DNA from: Marivita sp030148515
GTDB lineage: Bacteria; Pseudomonadota; Alphaproteobacteria; Rhodobacterales; Rhodobacteraceae
DNA: 64,000 nucleotides
NCBI RefSeq assembly: GCF_048006345.1
Contig: NZ_CP180351.1
Span: 372,001-436,000, forward strand
Direction of reading: 5' to 3'
Shown here piece after piece: positions 43,375 to 52,302 of this stretch. The notes under the pieces are model-generated. The model saw only the letters and a list, made by a program, of their open reading frames with translations. It made no database searches and was not told the DNA's origin. Made by a program: the position numbers and the translations under genes. How positions within the stretch are numbered: position 1 is the first letter of the stretch; every line of letters starts with the position of its first letter.

Positions 43375-44115
43375 TCAAAGCTGGGACATGACCTCGTCCG
43401 AAGCTTCGAAATTGGTGGTGACGCGCTGCACGTCGTCATCGTCTTCCAGCGCATCCACCAGTTTCATCAGCGATTGCATCGCGTCGAGATCCAGCTCGGT
43501 TGTGGTGGTCGGCTTCCACACCAGCTTGGTCGAGTCGGATTCGCCCAGTTCCGCCTCAAGTGCCGTGGCGACCTCGTTCAGATCGGTGTCGGCGCACCAG
43601 ATGATGTGACCATCCGCGCTGCTTTCCACGTCCTCGGCACCGGCTTCGATCGCGGCCATCATCACCGTGTCCGCATCGCCGACGCTGGCGGGGTAGGTGA
43701 TTTCACCCTTGCGGTCGAACATGAAGCCGACCGATCCGGTCTCGCCCAGGTTGCCGCCGTTCTTGGTGAAGGTCGAGCGCACGTTCGATGCGGTGCGGTT
43801 GCGATTGTCTGTCATCGCCTCGACGATCACCGCAACGCCGTTCGGGCCATAGCCCTCGTAGCGGATTTCCTCGTAATCCTCGCCATCGCCGCCGGTCGCC
43901 TTCTTGATGGCGCGTTCGATGTTGTCCTTGGGCATCGATTGCGACTTGGCTTCCTTGATGGCCAGACGCAGGCGCGGGTTCTTGTCGGGGTCCGGGTCGC
44001 CCATCTTGGCAGCGACGGTGATTTCCTTGGAGAACTTGGAGAAAAGCTTGGCGCGCACCGCGTCCTGACGACCTTTGCGGTGCTGGATGTTTGCCCATTT
44101 GGAATGGCCGGCCAT
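43375..44115 (-). CDS. yebC: YebC/PmpR (TACO1) family DNA-binding regulator
   Basis: A 246-residue protein starting MAGHSKWANIQHRKGRQDAVRAKLFSKFSKEI, with NIERAIKKATG and YEGYGPNGVAVIVEAMTDNRNRT, the invariant family blocks. YebC proteins act in translation of difficult sequences or as regulators. The acidic C-terminus (DALEDDDDVQRV) is normal. It is divergent from the amidotransferase at 44238. Confidence 0.95.
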   Translation of the reverse strand: MAGHSKWANIQHRKGRQDAVRAKLFSKFSKEITVAAKMGDPDPDKNPRLRLAIKEAKSQSMPKDNIERAIKKATGGDGEDYEEIRYEGYGPNGVAVIVEAMTDNRNRTASNVRSTFTKNGGNLGETGSVGFMFDRKGEITYPASVGDADTVMMAAIEAGAEDVESSADGHIIWCADTDLNEVATALEAELGESDSTKLVWKPTTTTELDLDAMQSLMKLVDALEDDDDVQRVTTNFEASDEVMSQL

Positions 44116-44237
44116 GGTGTCCTGTCCTTGATTGTCGGATGTCCAGAAGTTTGCGGGTCTTTAGCGCAGAAGGCGGGCCGGGAACAAGTTGCGTTTTCGG
44201 GATTTGCGCACTGGGTCGGGTTGGGTATGAGGAGGGC

Positions 44238-44975
44238 ATGAAACCGTTTCTCATTCTGCAATTGCGTCCCGAGGCCGAGGCCAGCGATGGCGAATACGCC
44301 GCTTTTCTGGAAAAAGGGGGCCTGACCGACGCGCAGGTCCATCGCGTCTGTCTGGACCGGGAGCCGCTGCCCGAGGGGCTGCAGCTGGCTGACTACGCCG
44401 GAGTGATCGTCGGGGGCGGGCCGGGCTGCGTGTCCGACGATCCCGCCACCAAGGACCCGGTCGAGGCGCGGATCGAGGCCGAGATCCTCTCGCTCATGCC
44501 CGAGATCACGGAACGGGACGTGCCGTTCATGGGGTGCTGTTACGGCATCGGTATTCTGGGGCATCATCTGGGGGCCGAGGTGTCCAAACGGCGCTATGGC
44601 GAACCCGTGGGTCCGGTGACCTGCCGGGTGACGGTTGAGGGTGCGGTGGACCCGCTTGTGGCCGGGTTGCCGGGCGCCTTCGACGCGTTTGTCGGACACA
44701 AAGAGGCGGTGCAGGACTTGCCCAAGGGGTGCGTTCATCTTCTGGCATCCGACCCGTGCCCCTACCAGATGATCCGCTACGGTCAGAACGTCTATGCCAC
44801 GCAGTTCCACCCCGAGGCGGATGCGGGTGTGTTCGAGGACCGGATCCGCATCTACCGACACAAGGGCTATTTCGCGCCCGAGACCGCCGATGATCTGATC
44901 GCCATGTGTCATTCCAGCGATGTGACGGTGCCGGTCGAAATCCTGCGTCGCTTCGTGGCCCGCTACGGCGGGTGA
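44238..44975 (+). CDS. Class I glutamine amidotransferase-like protein
   Basis: A 245-residue stand-alone GATase-1. The elbow is FMGCCYGIG with nucleophile C101, and His-Glu lie in ATQFHPEAD. VIVGGGPGCVSDD precedes the elbow. It resembles GMP-synthase GATase domains (GuaA-like, DUF) used as separate hydrolases. No synthetase partner is adjacent. The ATG at 44238 has GAGGAGG upstream. Its stop abuts the palindrome pair at 44976. Confidence 0.8.
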   Translation: MKPFLILQLRPEAEASDGEYAAFLEKGGLTDAQVHRVCLDREPLPEGLQLADYAGVIVGGGPGCVSDDPATKDPVEARIEAEILSLMPEITERDVPFMGCCYGIGILGHHLGAEVSKRRYGEPVGPVTCRVTVEGAVDPLVAGLPGAFDAFVGHKEAVQDLPKGCVHLLASDPCPYQMIRYGQNVYATQFHPEADAGVFEDRIRIYRHKGYFAPETADDLIAMCHSSDVTVPVEILRRFVARYGG

Positions 44976-45016
44976 CGTTTCCGTCGACGGAAACGCCCGA
45001 TGCGTCGACGCATCGG
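44976..45016. repeat. Tandem loopless palindromes with GTCGAC centres
   Basis: CGTTTCCGTCGACGGAAACG at 44976-44995 and CCGATGCGTCGACGCATCGG at 44997-45016, both perfect, one base apart. They fill the gap between the convergent amidotransferase and SLC13 genes. The first recurs exactly at 59520-59539. Confidence 0.9.
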
Positions 45017-45021
45017 ACGCC

Positions 45022-46806
45022 CTAGAGCGGCCAGATCAGCGGAATGAGCGCCGAGGCCAGCATGCCCACGGTCAGGTTCAGCGGCACGCCGACTTTCAGG
45101 AAATCCGCAAACGAATAGCCTCCTGGGCCGTACACCAGAGTGTTGGTCTGGTAACCGATGGGTGTGGCAAAGGCGCAGGACGCGGCCACCATCACCGCCA
45201 CCACCAGCGGGCGGGGGTCGATCCCCAACGCCTGCGCCAGCCCGATGGCGATGGGTGTCACAACCACGGCCACCGCGTTGTTGCTGATCAATTCGGTGAG
45301 CAGGCTGGTGAGCAGATAGATCGCCCAGACGATGGCCCAGGGTGGCAGGTTCATCATGTAAGGTGCGAGGCCCTCGACGATCAGCGTGACCGCACCCGAA
45401 GCCTCCAACGCGGCACCAATGGCCAGCATGGCGAAGATCAGCGCGAGCAGTTGGCCTTCGACAAAGGAAAACGCCTCGTCCGAATCCACACATTTTGTCA
45501 GCAGCACGACGGCAACAGCGATGATCGCCAGTGCAAGGATCGGCGCCACGCCAAACGCCGCCAGCAGGACCAGCCCCGCCAGTGCCGCGATGGCGATGGG
45601 GGCGTGGCTGCGGCGGTAGGCACGGGCTGAGGGTTTGGCCACATCCACGAGGTTGAGTTCCTCTGCCATGCGCTGGATGTCCTCGGGCGCACCTTCGAGC
45701 AGCAGCGTGTCGCCGACGCGCACCACCAGATCATCCAACTGTCGCCCGATATTCTGGTTCCGCCGGTGCACCGCCAGCGGGTAGACGCCGTAGCGTCGCC
45801 GCAGGCGCATCGCACCGAGGCGTCGGCCCACCATCTTGCAGACGGGTGTGATCAGCACTTCGACCGTCGTGGTCTCCACCGCCGACACCTGATCCACCCG
45901 GCGCAGTTCCTTGTTCCGCTGCAGGCTCAGCAATTCGGTCATCTGCGTGCGCAAAACTACACGGTCGCCCACCTGCAGCGTCACGCCATCAAGGTTGCGC
46001 CGCAGCGAGGCGTCGCCCCGGATCACGTCGATCAGGCGCACCCCGTCGCGTTTGAACAGCTGCACGCCCTGCACCTCGCGGCCGATCAGGTTGCTGTCCG
46101 GCGGGATCACCGCTTCGGTAAAGAACTTCATCTTCGACCGGTCCGACAGCATTGCCGCCATGCTGGTGCGTTCCGGCAGAAGGTAGCGGCCAAAGGCCCA
46201 GAGATAGAACATACCCCAAGCGATCAGCACGACCGCAAGGGGCGTGACTTCGAAGATGGTGAACGGCTCCAAGCCCTGCGCGCGGGCGACACCGTCGACC
46301 AGCAGGTTGGTGGATGTGCCGATCAGCGTCAGCGTGCCGCCAAGGATCGCGGCATAGCTCAGCGGGATGAGCAGTTTCGACGGGGCCAGCCCCAGTGTTT
46401 TGGCCAGTTGCACAAAGAGCGGCAGCATGACCACGACCACGGGTGTGTTGTTCATGAAGGCCGAGGCCACGATCACCACGCCGATGATCCCTGCCATCGC
46501 ACGTTTCGGGCTTTTCTCGACCGCAGATTGTGCGGCCGTGGTGAAAGCCGCCAAAGCACCCGTGCGCACCAAAGCCCCCATCACAAGAAACATCGCCGCG
46601 ATGGTCCAGGGCGCGGGGTTCGCCAGCACTGCCAGCGCGTCGGCATAAGGAAGCACACCTGTCGCCAGAAGGAACGCCACGCCGCCGATGGCCACCACCT
46701 CGGTCGGGTAGGTCTCGCGCACGAACAGCGCGAACATCACCGCGACGGTGCCAAGGGCCAGCATTGCCTGCGTGGTTTGGTCGAGATCGATCAGCGCGGT
46801 GAGCAC
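45022..46806 (-). CDS. SLC13-family permease with TrkA-C domains
   Basis: A 594-residue transporter. About five N-terminal helices, two cytoplasmic RCK/TrkA-C domains in the middle (about 200-375, for example GVRLIDVIRGDASLRRNLDGVTLQVGDRVVL), then a second group of helices ending ASALIPLIWPL. The repeated NNTPVVVVMLPL and NNAVAVVVTPIAIG loops are the sodium/dicarboxylate-type signature. Such proteins carry sulfate or dicarboxylates; substrate unknown. Start GTG at 46806 with AAGGA upstream. Confidence 0.85.
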   Translation of the reverse strand: MLTALIDLDQTTQAMLALGTVAVMFALFVRETYPTEVVAIGGVAFLLATGVLPYADALAVLANPAPWTIAAMFLVMGALVRTGALAAFTTAAQSAVEKSPKRAMAGIIGVVIVASAFMNNTPVVVVMLPLFVQLAKTLGLAPSKLLIPLSYAAILGGTLTLIGTSTNLLVDGVARAQGLEPFTIFEVTPLAVVLIAWGMFYLWAFGRYLLPERTSMAAMLSDRSKMKFFTEAVIPPDSNLIGREVQGVQLFKRDGVRLIDVIRGDASLRRNLDGVTLQVGDRVVLRTQMTELLSLQRNKELRRVDQVSAVETTTVEVLITPVCKMVGRRLGAMRLRRRYGVYPLAVHRRNQNIGRQLDDLVVRVGDTLLLEGAPEDIQRMAEELNLVDVAKPSARAYRRSHAPIAIAALAGLVLLAAFGVAPILALAIIAVAVVLLTKCVDSDEAFSFVEGQLLALIFAMLAIGAALEASGAVTLIVEGLAPYMMNLPPWAIVWAIYLLTSLLTELISNNAVAVVVTPIAIGLAQALGIDPRPLVVAVMVAASCAFATPIGYQTNTLVYGPGGYSFADFLKVGVPLNLTVGMLASALIPLIWPL

Positions 46807-46830
46807 TTTGGGGTGTCCTTCGTAGCAGTC

Positions 46831-47754
46831 TCAGGAGGGTTCAGTTTGACCGGGTGCGGTGGTTGGAACAAGAACCGCTTTGGGTCGGGGTTGGACCAGC
46901 GCCAAACCGGCCAGCATCAGGGCAAGCGCCGCCCAGAAATAGGGCGAGTAGCTTTCGTTCAGGAACAGCATCGCCCATGTGACGCCAAAGAGCGTCACGA
47001 AATAGCTGACCTGAACGGTGAAGACCGCGCCCGCCCGGCCGACCAGCCAGACATAGCCAACATAGGCGGCGGCATGCAGCAACGCCGTGGCGACGATGGC
47101 AACATCCGGTGCGCCCCACGGTCCGCGCGGGTCGATGAATTGCCCCGTCATCAGGGCCAATGGCAGGGTGATCACTGTGCCGACCAGAGAAGCCCCGCAC
47201 AGCGTCTGCACCGGATCAAGCCCCCCAAGTCCCCAGCGGGCGACCACGCTGCTTTCCAGCGCATAGAAAAACGACGAGATCAGCGCAACGAAGATCCAGA
47301 TCACGGGGACAGAGGCGGGCAGGCTTGTCTCGGGCAGGATCAACAGGCAGATGCCGGCAAAGCCAAGGCTCAGCCCGGCCAGCCTGCGCCAGCGGAACCG
47401 CTCCAGCCCGAAGGCGAGCGCGATGGGAAAGGCGATCATCGGGATCGAACTGAGCAGGATCGACAGCACGCCCGAGGGCAGGTGGATCGCTGCGGAATAG
47501 GACGAAATGCCGGGCAGGACGGACCCGATCAGCGCAAGCGCCGTGTAGAGCGTCATGTCCCGACGGGTGAAGCGCATGGGGGTGCCGCGCAGCACGCAGA
47601 CAAAGCCCAGCACGGCGGCGCCGATGCCCATCTGCCAGAACAGGATGCCGAAATGGCGATACCCTTCGCTGACAGCGGTTTTGGCCAGCGGCTGCGTCGC
47701 CCCCCAGGCTGCGCCCGCGAGGATAAGAACGATCAGCGGCAGGGCGCGTTTCAC
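46831..47754 (-). CDS. DMT (EamA) family transporter
   Basis: A 307-residue protein with about ten helices and two EamA repeats (LILAGAAWGATQPLAKTAVSEG at the start; VSYFVTLFGVTWAMLFLNESYSPYFWAALALMLAGL at the end). Start GTG at 47754 lies just after the stop of the phosphodiesterase gene, so they are probably cotranscribed. Substrate unknown. Confidence 0.82.
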   Translation of the reverse strand: MKRALPLIVLILAGAAWGATQPLAKTAVSEGYRHFGILFWQMGIGAAVLGFVCVLRGTPMRFTRRDMTLYTALALIGSVLPGISSYSAAIHLPSGVLSILLSSIPMIAFPIALAFGLERFRWRRLAGLSLGFAGICLLILPETSLPASVPVIWIFVALISSFFYALESSVVARWGLGGLDPVQTLCGASLVGTVITLPLALMTGQFIDPRGPWGAPDVAIVATALLHAAAYVGYVWLVGRAGAVFTVQVSYFVTLFGVTWAMLFLNESYSPYFWAALALMLAGLALVQPRPKAVLVPTTAPGQTEPS

Positions 47755-47764
47755 GGCTTTGGTC

Positions 47765-48577
47765 TCATGGCGCGCTGGCCTGCAAGCGTCCACCGTCGCG
47801 GATCATGTGAAGGGCGGTGGCCTTGCCGGTGCGGTCGTCGGTTTCCACCAATACACCCGACAGCGTCGCCTCGCCCAATGCGGGCTGGAAACGGCCTTTG
47901 CTCATACCGGTGACGAAGCGGCGCATCGGTTCGGTCTTTTCCATCCCGATCACCGAATTGTAGTCGCCGCACATACCTGCATCGGTCAGGTATCCGGTGC
48001 CTCCCGGCAGAATTTGCGCATCGCCCGTGGGCACATGGGTGTGGGTGCCGACAACAAGGCTGGCGCGGCCATCGCAGTAATGCCCCATCCCCATCTTTTC
48101 CGAGGTCGCCTCGCAATGCATGTCCACAAGGATCATCTGCGCCTGACCGCCTAAGGGGTGGGCGCGGAGAACTGCGTCCACAGCCGAGAACGGATCATCG
48201 AAGGCGCGTTTCATGAACACCTGTCCCAGCACCTGCAGCACGAGGATCTTGCGCCCGCGCGCATCGGTGAAGAGGCGGTGCCCCCGACCGGGGGCCTGTT
48301 TGGCAAAGTTCAGCGGCCGCAGGATGCGGGGTTCGTTCTCGATATAGGACAGCATGTCCTTCTGGTCGAAAGCATGGTCACCCAATGTCAGGCAATCGAC
48401 CCCGGCGTTCAGCAGGTCTTCGGCATGGGGGCCAGAGAGGCCAACGCCGCTGGAGGCGTTTTCGCCGTTCACCACGCAGAAATCGACCTTGAGGCGGTCG
48501 CGCAGGGCGGGAAGCCGCTCGGTGATCGCGGTGCGGCCCGCGCGGCCCATGATGTCGCCAAGAAAGAGTGTTCTCAT
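47765..48577 (-). CDS. YmdB/TIGR00282-type metallophosphoesterase
   Basis: A 270-residue calcineurin-fold phosphodiesterase. Metal motifs: FLGDIMGRAGR, VVNGENASSGVGLS, LTLGDHAFDQKD, VDMHCEATSEKM and VVGTHTHVPT. Family members cleave 2',3'- or 3',5'-cyclic nucleotides. I chose the ATG at 48577; an upstream frame crosses the palindrome array and is not credible. Confidence 0.88.
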   Translation of the reverse strand: MRTLFLGDIMGRAGRTAITERLPALRDRLKVDFCVVNGENASSGVGLSGPHAEDLLNAGVDCLTLGDHAFDQKDMLSYIENEPRILRPLNFAKQAPGRGHRLFTDARGRKILVLQVLGQVFMKRAFDDPFSAVDAVLRAHPLGGQAQMILVDMHCEATSEKMGMGHYCDGRASLVVGTHTHVPTGDAQILPGGTGYLTDAGMCGDYNSVIGMEKTEPMRRFVTGMSKGRFQPALGEATLSGVLVETDDRTGKATALHMIRDGGRLQASAP

Positions 48578-48638
48578 AGGCAGAGGATTAGAGCGGTGCT
48601 CCGGGAAAGCAAAGAGGCAAACCGGGCGTGGGAGACAC

Positions 48639-48721
48639 CGCGTTTCGAAACGCGACGGAAAAGCCCATTCGAATGGGCTTGCAAGCGGCTTCAAAGCCGC
48701 ATTCAAACAATTTCGAAATTG
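48639..48721. repeat. Array of four loopless palindromes downstream of xseA
   Basis: CGCGTTTCGAAACGCG (48639-48654), AAGCCCATTCGAATGGGCTT (48661-48680), GCGGCTTCAAAGCCGC (48685-48700, CA loop), CAATTTCGAAATTG (48708-48721). It lies between the xseA stop and the next gene, both on the minus strand. The first two members match the first two of the 43279 array in order and core. Confidence 0.9.
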
Positions 48722-48735
48722 CTTGGGCGCTCACC

Positions 48736-50286
48736 TCAGAACAGCGAGCCCTGTTCGGGCGGTTTCGGCCTGGATTTCGTCGCCGGTTTCGCACCAGCTG
48801 CACCAACCGTCATACGTCCATCGGCAAATTCGATCTCCAGCGCGGTTGCGGCTTGCGCGGCTTTCTGCGTCGTCACCACAGCCCCGTCCCCCCGCACGAC
48901 CGCATAGCCGCGCTTCAAGGTCTCCTTATACCCCAACGTTTCGCGCAACCGGTCGAGCGCCGTCAGCCGTGATCGCCAATCCTTGACCTGTGCCTGCCCG
49001 GCACTCGACAGCCGTCGGGTCAGCGCGTCCAGCCGGTCGCGTTTGACGGCCAGATCCCGTTCGATGGGTTTCAGCGTCAGCCGGTCCGCGCGTCGCGCCA
49101 GTGCCTCGCGCTTGGTCTCGACCACACGTGCCAGACCGGGGGCGAGCCTCGTGGCGCTTTGGTCGAACCGCCGCCTCTGTTCAGCCAGCGCACGAGACAG
49201 AAGCGAGGGGCGCAGAGACGCGGACGCCTCAATAAGCCGCCCGCGGCGCAGGTCCACTGAGCGGGTGAGGGCGCGCGGCAACCGATCCACCATCAGGTCG
49301 AGCCGCTGCGTCGGCCCCGACAACAGGGTCTCGGGCCGGGGCAGGGCGCGGGCCAGATCGCGCAAGCGCTGGTCGCGGGTCTGCATCCGCTGCGACACCG
49401 CGCGGGTCATGCGCGCCTGTTGGTCGCCGACCCATCCCAGCAGTTCCAGTCGCACCGGCACCGCGATTTCCGCAGCCGCCGTGGGGGTCGGGGCCCGCTG
49501 GTCGGACACATAGTCGATCAGCGTTGTGTCGGTCTCATGGCCGACCGCCGAAATGAGCGGAATCTCCGACGCCGCTGCCGCCCGTGCGACGATCTCTTCA
49601 TTGAAGCCCCAAAGGTCTTCAATGCTGCCACCCCCCCGCGCGACGATCAGCAGATCAGGCCGGGGCAGGGCACCGCCGGGTGTCAGAGCGTTGAAGCCCG
49701 CGATGGCACGGGCCACTTCGGGAGCGCAGGCCGCCCCCTGAACGGCCACAGGCCAAACCAGCACCTTGCGCGGAAAGCGGTCTCGCAACCGGTGCAGGAT
49801 GTCCCGGATCACCGCACCCGAGGGCGATGTGATGACACCGATGATGTCGGGCAGGTAGGGCAATTCCTTCTTGCGCGCCGGATCGAACAACCCCTCTGCC
49901 GCCAGCGCCTTCTTGCGTTTTTCCAGCATCGCCATCAGCGCGCCTTCGCCCGCGACGGTCACCTCATCGACGTTGAGGTTGTACTTGGACTGCCCGCCAA
50001 ACGCCGTCATGCGCCCGGTAACGACAACCTCCAGCCCTTCTTCGGGGATCACGGAAAGCTGCGAGACCTGACCTTTCCACGTGGTGCAGGCCAGCACGGA
50101 ACGGTCATCCTTGACGTCATAGTAAAGATGCCCCGACCGCGCCGTGAACACGCGCCCCACCTCGCCGCGCACGCGGATACGGCCGAACTGGTCCTCCAGC
50201 GTCTTTTTCACCGCACCCGACACTTCGGACACGGTGTATTCCGGCATGTTCTGCCCCGGACGCGGATCGTCGATCAGATCGGACAT
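48736..50286 (-). CDS. xseA: Exodeoxyribonuclease VII large subunit
   Basis: A 516-residue nuclease subunit. The N-terminal OB domain begins MPEYTVSEVSGAVKKTLEDQFGRIRVRGEVGRV; the catalytic core has GVITSPSGAVIRDILHRLRDRFP, ARGGGSIEDLWGFNEE and SAVGHETDTTLIDYVSDQRAPTPTAAAE; a long coiled coil follows. I chose the ATG at 50286 with GAGG upstream; the longer upstream frame overlaps purD in antisense. XseB is not in the window. Confidence 0.93.
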   Translation of the reverse strand: MSDLIDDPRPGQNMPEYTVSEVSGAVKKTLEDQFGRIRVRGEVGRVFTARSGHLYYDVKDDRSVLACTTWKGQVSQLSVIPEEGLEVVVTGRMTAFGGQSKYNLNVDEVTVAGEGALMAMLEKRKKALAAEGLFDPARKKELPYLPDIIGVITSPSGAVIRDILHRLRDRFPRKVLVWPVAVQGAACAPEVARAIAGFNALTPGGALPRPDLLIVARGGGSIEDLWGFNEEIVARAAAASEIPLISAVGHETDTTLIDYVSDQRAPTPTAAAEIAVPVRLELLGWVGDQQARMTRAVSQRMQTRDQRLRDLARALPRPETLLSGPTQRLDLMVDRLPRALTRSVDLRRGRLIEASASLRPSLLSRALAEQRRRFDQSATRLAPGLARVVETKREALARRADRLTLKPIERDLAVKRDRLDALTRRLSSAGQAQVKDWRSRLTALDRLRETLGYKETLKRGYAVVRGDGAVVTTQKAAQAATALEIEFADGRMTVGAAGAKPATKSRPKPPEQGSLF

Positions 50287-50359
50287 TTGGCCTCGCTTGC
50301 GCTTCACTCGTCCCGACCCTAGAACGCGCGCAACCGAAGGTGAAGACGGAGCGTGCGCC

Positions 50360-51622
50360 ATGAACATTCTCATCCTTGGAAGTGGCGGGCGCGAACACGC
50401 GTTGGCTTGGGCGGTGATGCAGAACCCGAAATGCGACCGGCTGATCGTGGCGCCGGGAAATGCCGGGATCGCGATGATCGCGGAATGTGCGGCGCTTGAT
50501 ATTATGGACGGCGGCGCGGTTGTCACCTTTGCCGAAGAAAACAGCATCGACTTCGTGATCGTCGGCCCCGAGGCGCCCCTGGCTGTTGGCGTGGCGGACC
50601 GGCTGCGCGATGCCGGTCTCTTGGTCTTTGGACCATCGGCCGAGGCGGCGCGATTGGAAGCCTCCAAAAGCTTCACCAAAGAGATCTGCGACGCCGCCAA
50701 CGCGCCGACCGCGGCCTACGGACATTTCACCGATGCCGTGGCGGCCAAGGCCTATGTCCGCGCGCAGGGCGCGCCCATCGTGGTCAAGGCGGATGGTCTG
50801 GCTGCTGGCAAGGGTGTCATCATCGCCGAAACGGTGGCCGAGGCCGAAGCCGCCATCGACGACATGTTCGGCGGGGCCTTTGGCGGGGCCGGGGCCGAGG
50901 TGGTGATCGAGGAATTCATGCAAGGCGAGGAAGCCTCGTTCTTCGTCCTCTGCGACGGCAAGGACGTGCTGCCCATCGGCACCGCGCAGGACCACAAGCG
51001 CGTGGGTGAGGGCGACACCGGTCTCAACACCGGTGGTATGGGGGCCTATTCCCCGGCACCGGTGCTGACCGACGCAGTCATTGCAAAGGCGATGGACGAG
51101 ATCGTGAAGCCCACCATGGCCGAGATGGCCAAACGCGGCACGCCGTTTCAGGGCATCCTTTTTGCCGGCTTGATGATCGAAAATGGCCAGCCACGTCTTG
51201 TGGAATACAATGTCCGCTTCGGCGATCCGGAATGTCAGGTTCTGATGATGCGGCTGGGTGGTCAGGCCTTTGACCTGTTGCATGCCTGTGCCGAGGGGCG
51301 TCTGGCCGAGGCTCGCGTGAACTGGGCCGACGATCATGCGATGACCGTGGTTCTTGCCGCGAACGGTTACCCGGGCAGCTATGAGAAAGGCAGCGTCATC
51401 GGTGGTCTCGATGGCCTGCCCGAAGACAGTTTCCACATGATGTTTCACGCGGGTACCACCGAAAAGGACGGCAAGATCACCGCAACCGGGGGGCGCGTCC
51501 TGAACGCGACCGCACGCGGTGCCACGCTGCAAGAAGCCCGCGACCGGGCCTATGCAATGGTCGATCAGGTGAACTGGCCCGAAGGCTTCTGCCGCCGCGA
51601 CATCGGCTGGCGGGCGCTTTAA
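50360..51622 (+). CDS. purD: Phosphoribosylamine-glycine ligase
   Basis: A 420-residue purine-pathway enzyme that joins glycine to phosphoribosylamine with ATP. Landmarks: ILGSGGREHALAWAVMQNP, PSAEAARLEASKSFTKE, VVKADGLAAGKGVIIAE (ATP-grasp), GEEASFFVLCDGK and YNVRFGDPECQ. Divergent from xseA. Confidence 0.95.
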   Translation: MNILILGSGGREHALAWAVMQNPKCDRLIVAPGNAGIAMIAECAALDIMDGGAVVTFAEENSIDFVIVGPEAPLAVGVADRLRDAGLLVFGPSAEAARLEASKSFTKEICDAANAPTAAYGHFTDAVAAKAYVRAQGAPIVVKADGLAAGKGVIIAETVAEAEAAIDDMFGGAFGGAGAEVVIEEFMQGEEASFFVLCDGKDVLPIGTAQDHKRVGEGDTGLNTGGMGAYSPAPVLTDAVIAKAMDEIVKPTMAEMAKRGTPFQGILFAGLMIENGQPRLVEYNVRFGDPECQVLMMRLGGQAFDLLHACAEGRLAEARVNWADDHAMTVVLAANGYPGSYEKGSVIGGLDGLPEDSFHMMFHAGTTEKDGKITATGGRVLNATARGATLQEARDRAYAMVDQVNWPEGFCRRDIGWRAL

Positions 51623-52216
51623 ATGGCGACAGCGCTGGCCGGATTTGCGCTTGGCCTGTCCCTGATCCTTGCCATCGGCGCGCAGAATGCCTTTGTCCTG
51701 CGGCAGGGCTTGCTCAAATCGCATGTCTTTGCAGTCTGCCTGACCTGTGCACTGTCCGATGCCATCCTGATCGCCTCTGGGGTGGCCGGGTTCGGTGCGT
51801 TGACGCAGGCGATCCCCGGACTGGAACTGGCGATGCGGCTCTTGGGCGCGGCGTTCCTGATTTGGTACGGTGCCCGCACTTTCCAAAGCGCGTGGCGCGG
51901 CGGGCAGGCGATGCAGGCAGGCCGGGCAGCCGGATCGCTGCGCAAGGCCCTGCTCACCTGCCTTGCGCTGACATGGCTCAACCCGCATGTCTATCTCGAC
52001 ACGGTGGTGCTGCTGGGCGCTGTCGCGGCGCAATACGAGGACCGGTTGAACTTCGCACTGGGGGCAATGACCGCCAGCTTCGTGTTCTTCTTTTCGCTTG
52101 GCTACGGCGCGCGTCTCTTGGCACCTCTCTTTGCCAAACCGCGCGCGTGGCAAGTGCTGGACGTGATCATCGGCATCGTGATGTGGGCGATCGCGGCGAA
52201 ACTGTTGTTGATGTAG
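51623..52216 (+). CDS. LysE/ArgO family amino acid exporter
   Basis: A 197-residue membrane protein with about six helices, starting ALAGFALGLSLILAIGAQNAFVLRQGL, the LysE/ArgO signature. It exports basic amino acids. It starts directly after the purD stop and is probably cotranscribed with it. Confidence 0.88.
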   Translation: MATALAGFALGLSLILAIGAQNAFVLRQGLLKSHVFAVCLTCALSDAILIASGVAGFGALTQAIPGLELAMRLLGAAFLIWYGARTFQSAWRGGQAMQAGRAAGSLRKALLTCLALTWLNPHVYLDTVVLLGAVAAQYEDRLNFALGAMTASFVFFFSLGYGARLLAPLFAKPRAWQVLDVIIGIVMWAIAAKLLLM

Positions 52217-52302
52217 ACAATGACGGTCAAGGCAGTTGAAGCGGGCCGTCCATTACAGAACAGCCTCTTGCACATTGACCCGCCTTCCGCTCCAGTATCG
52301 CC

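Noticed and set aside
45766..47913. 715-codon plus-strand open frame
   Set aside because: Antisense to the SLC13 and DMT transporter genes, rich in His/Gln/Arg, with no domain; a GC-driven shadow.
50117..52153. 678-codon minus-strand open frame
   Set aside because: Antisense to purD and the LysE-type gene; no motif.
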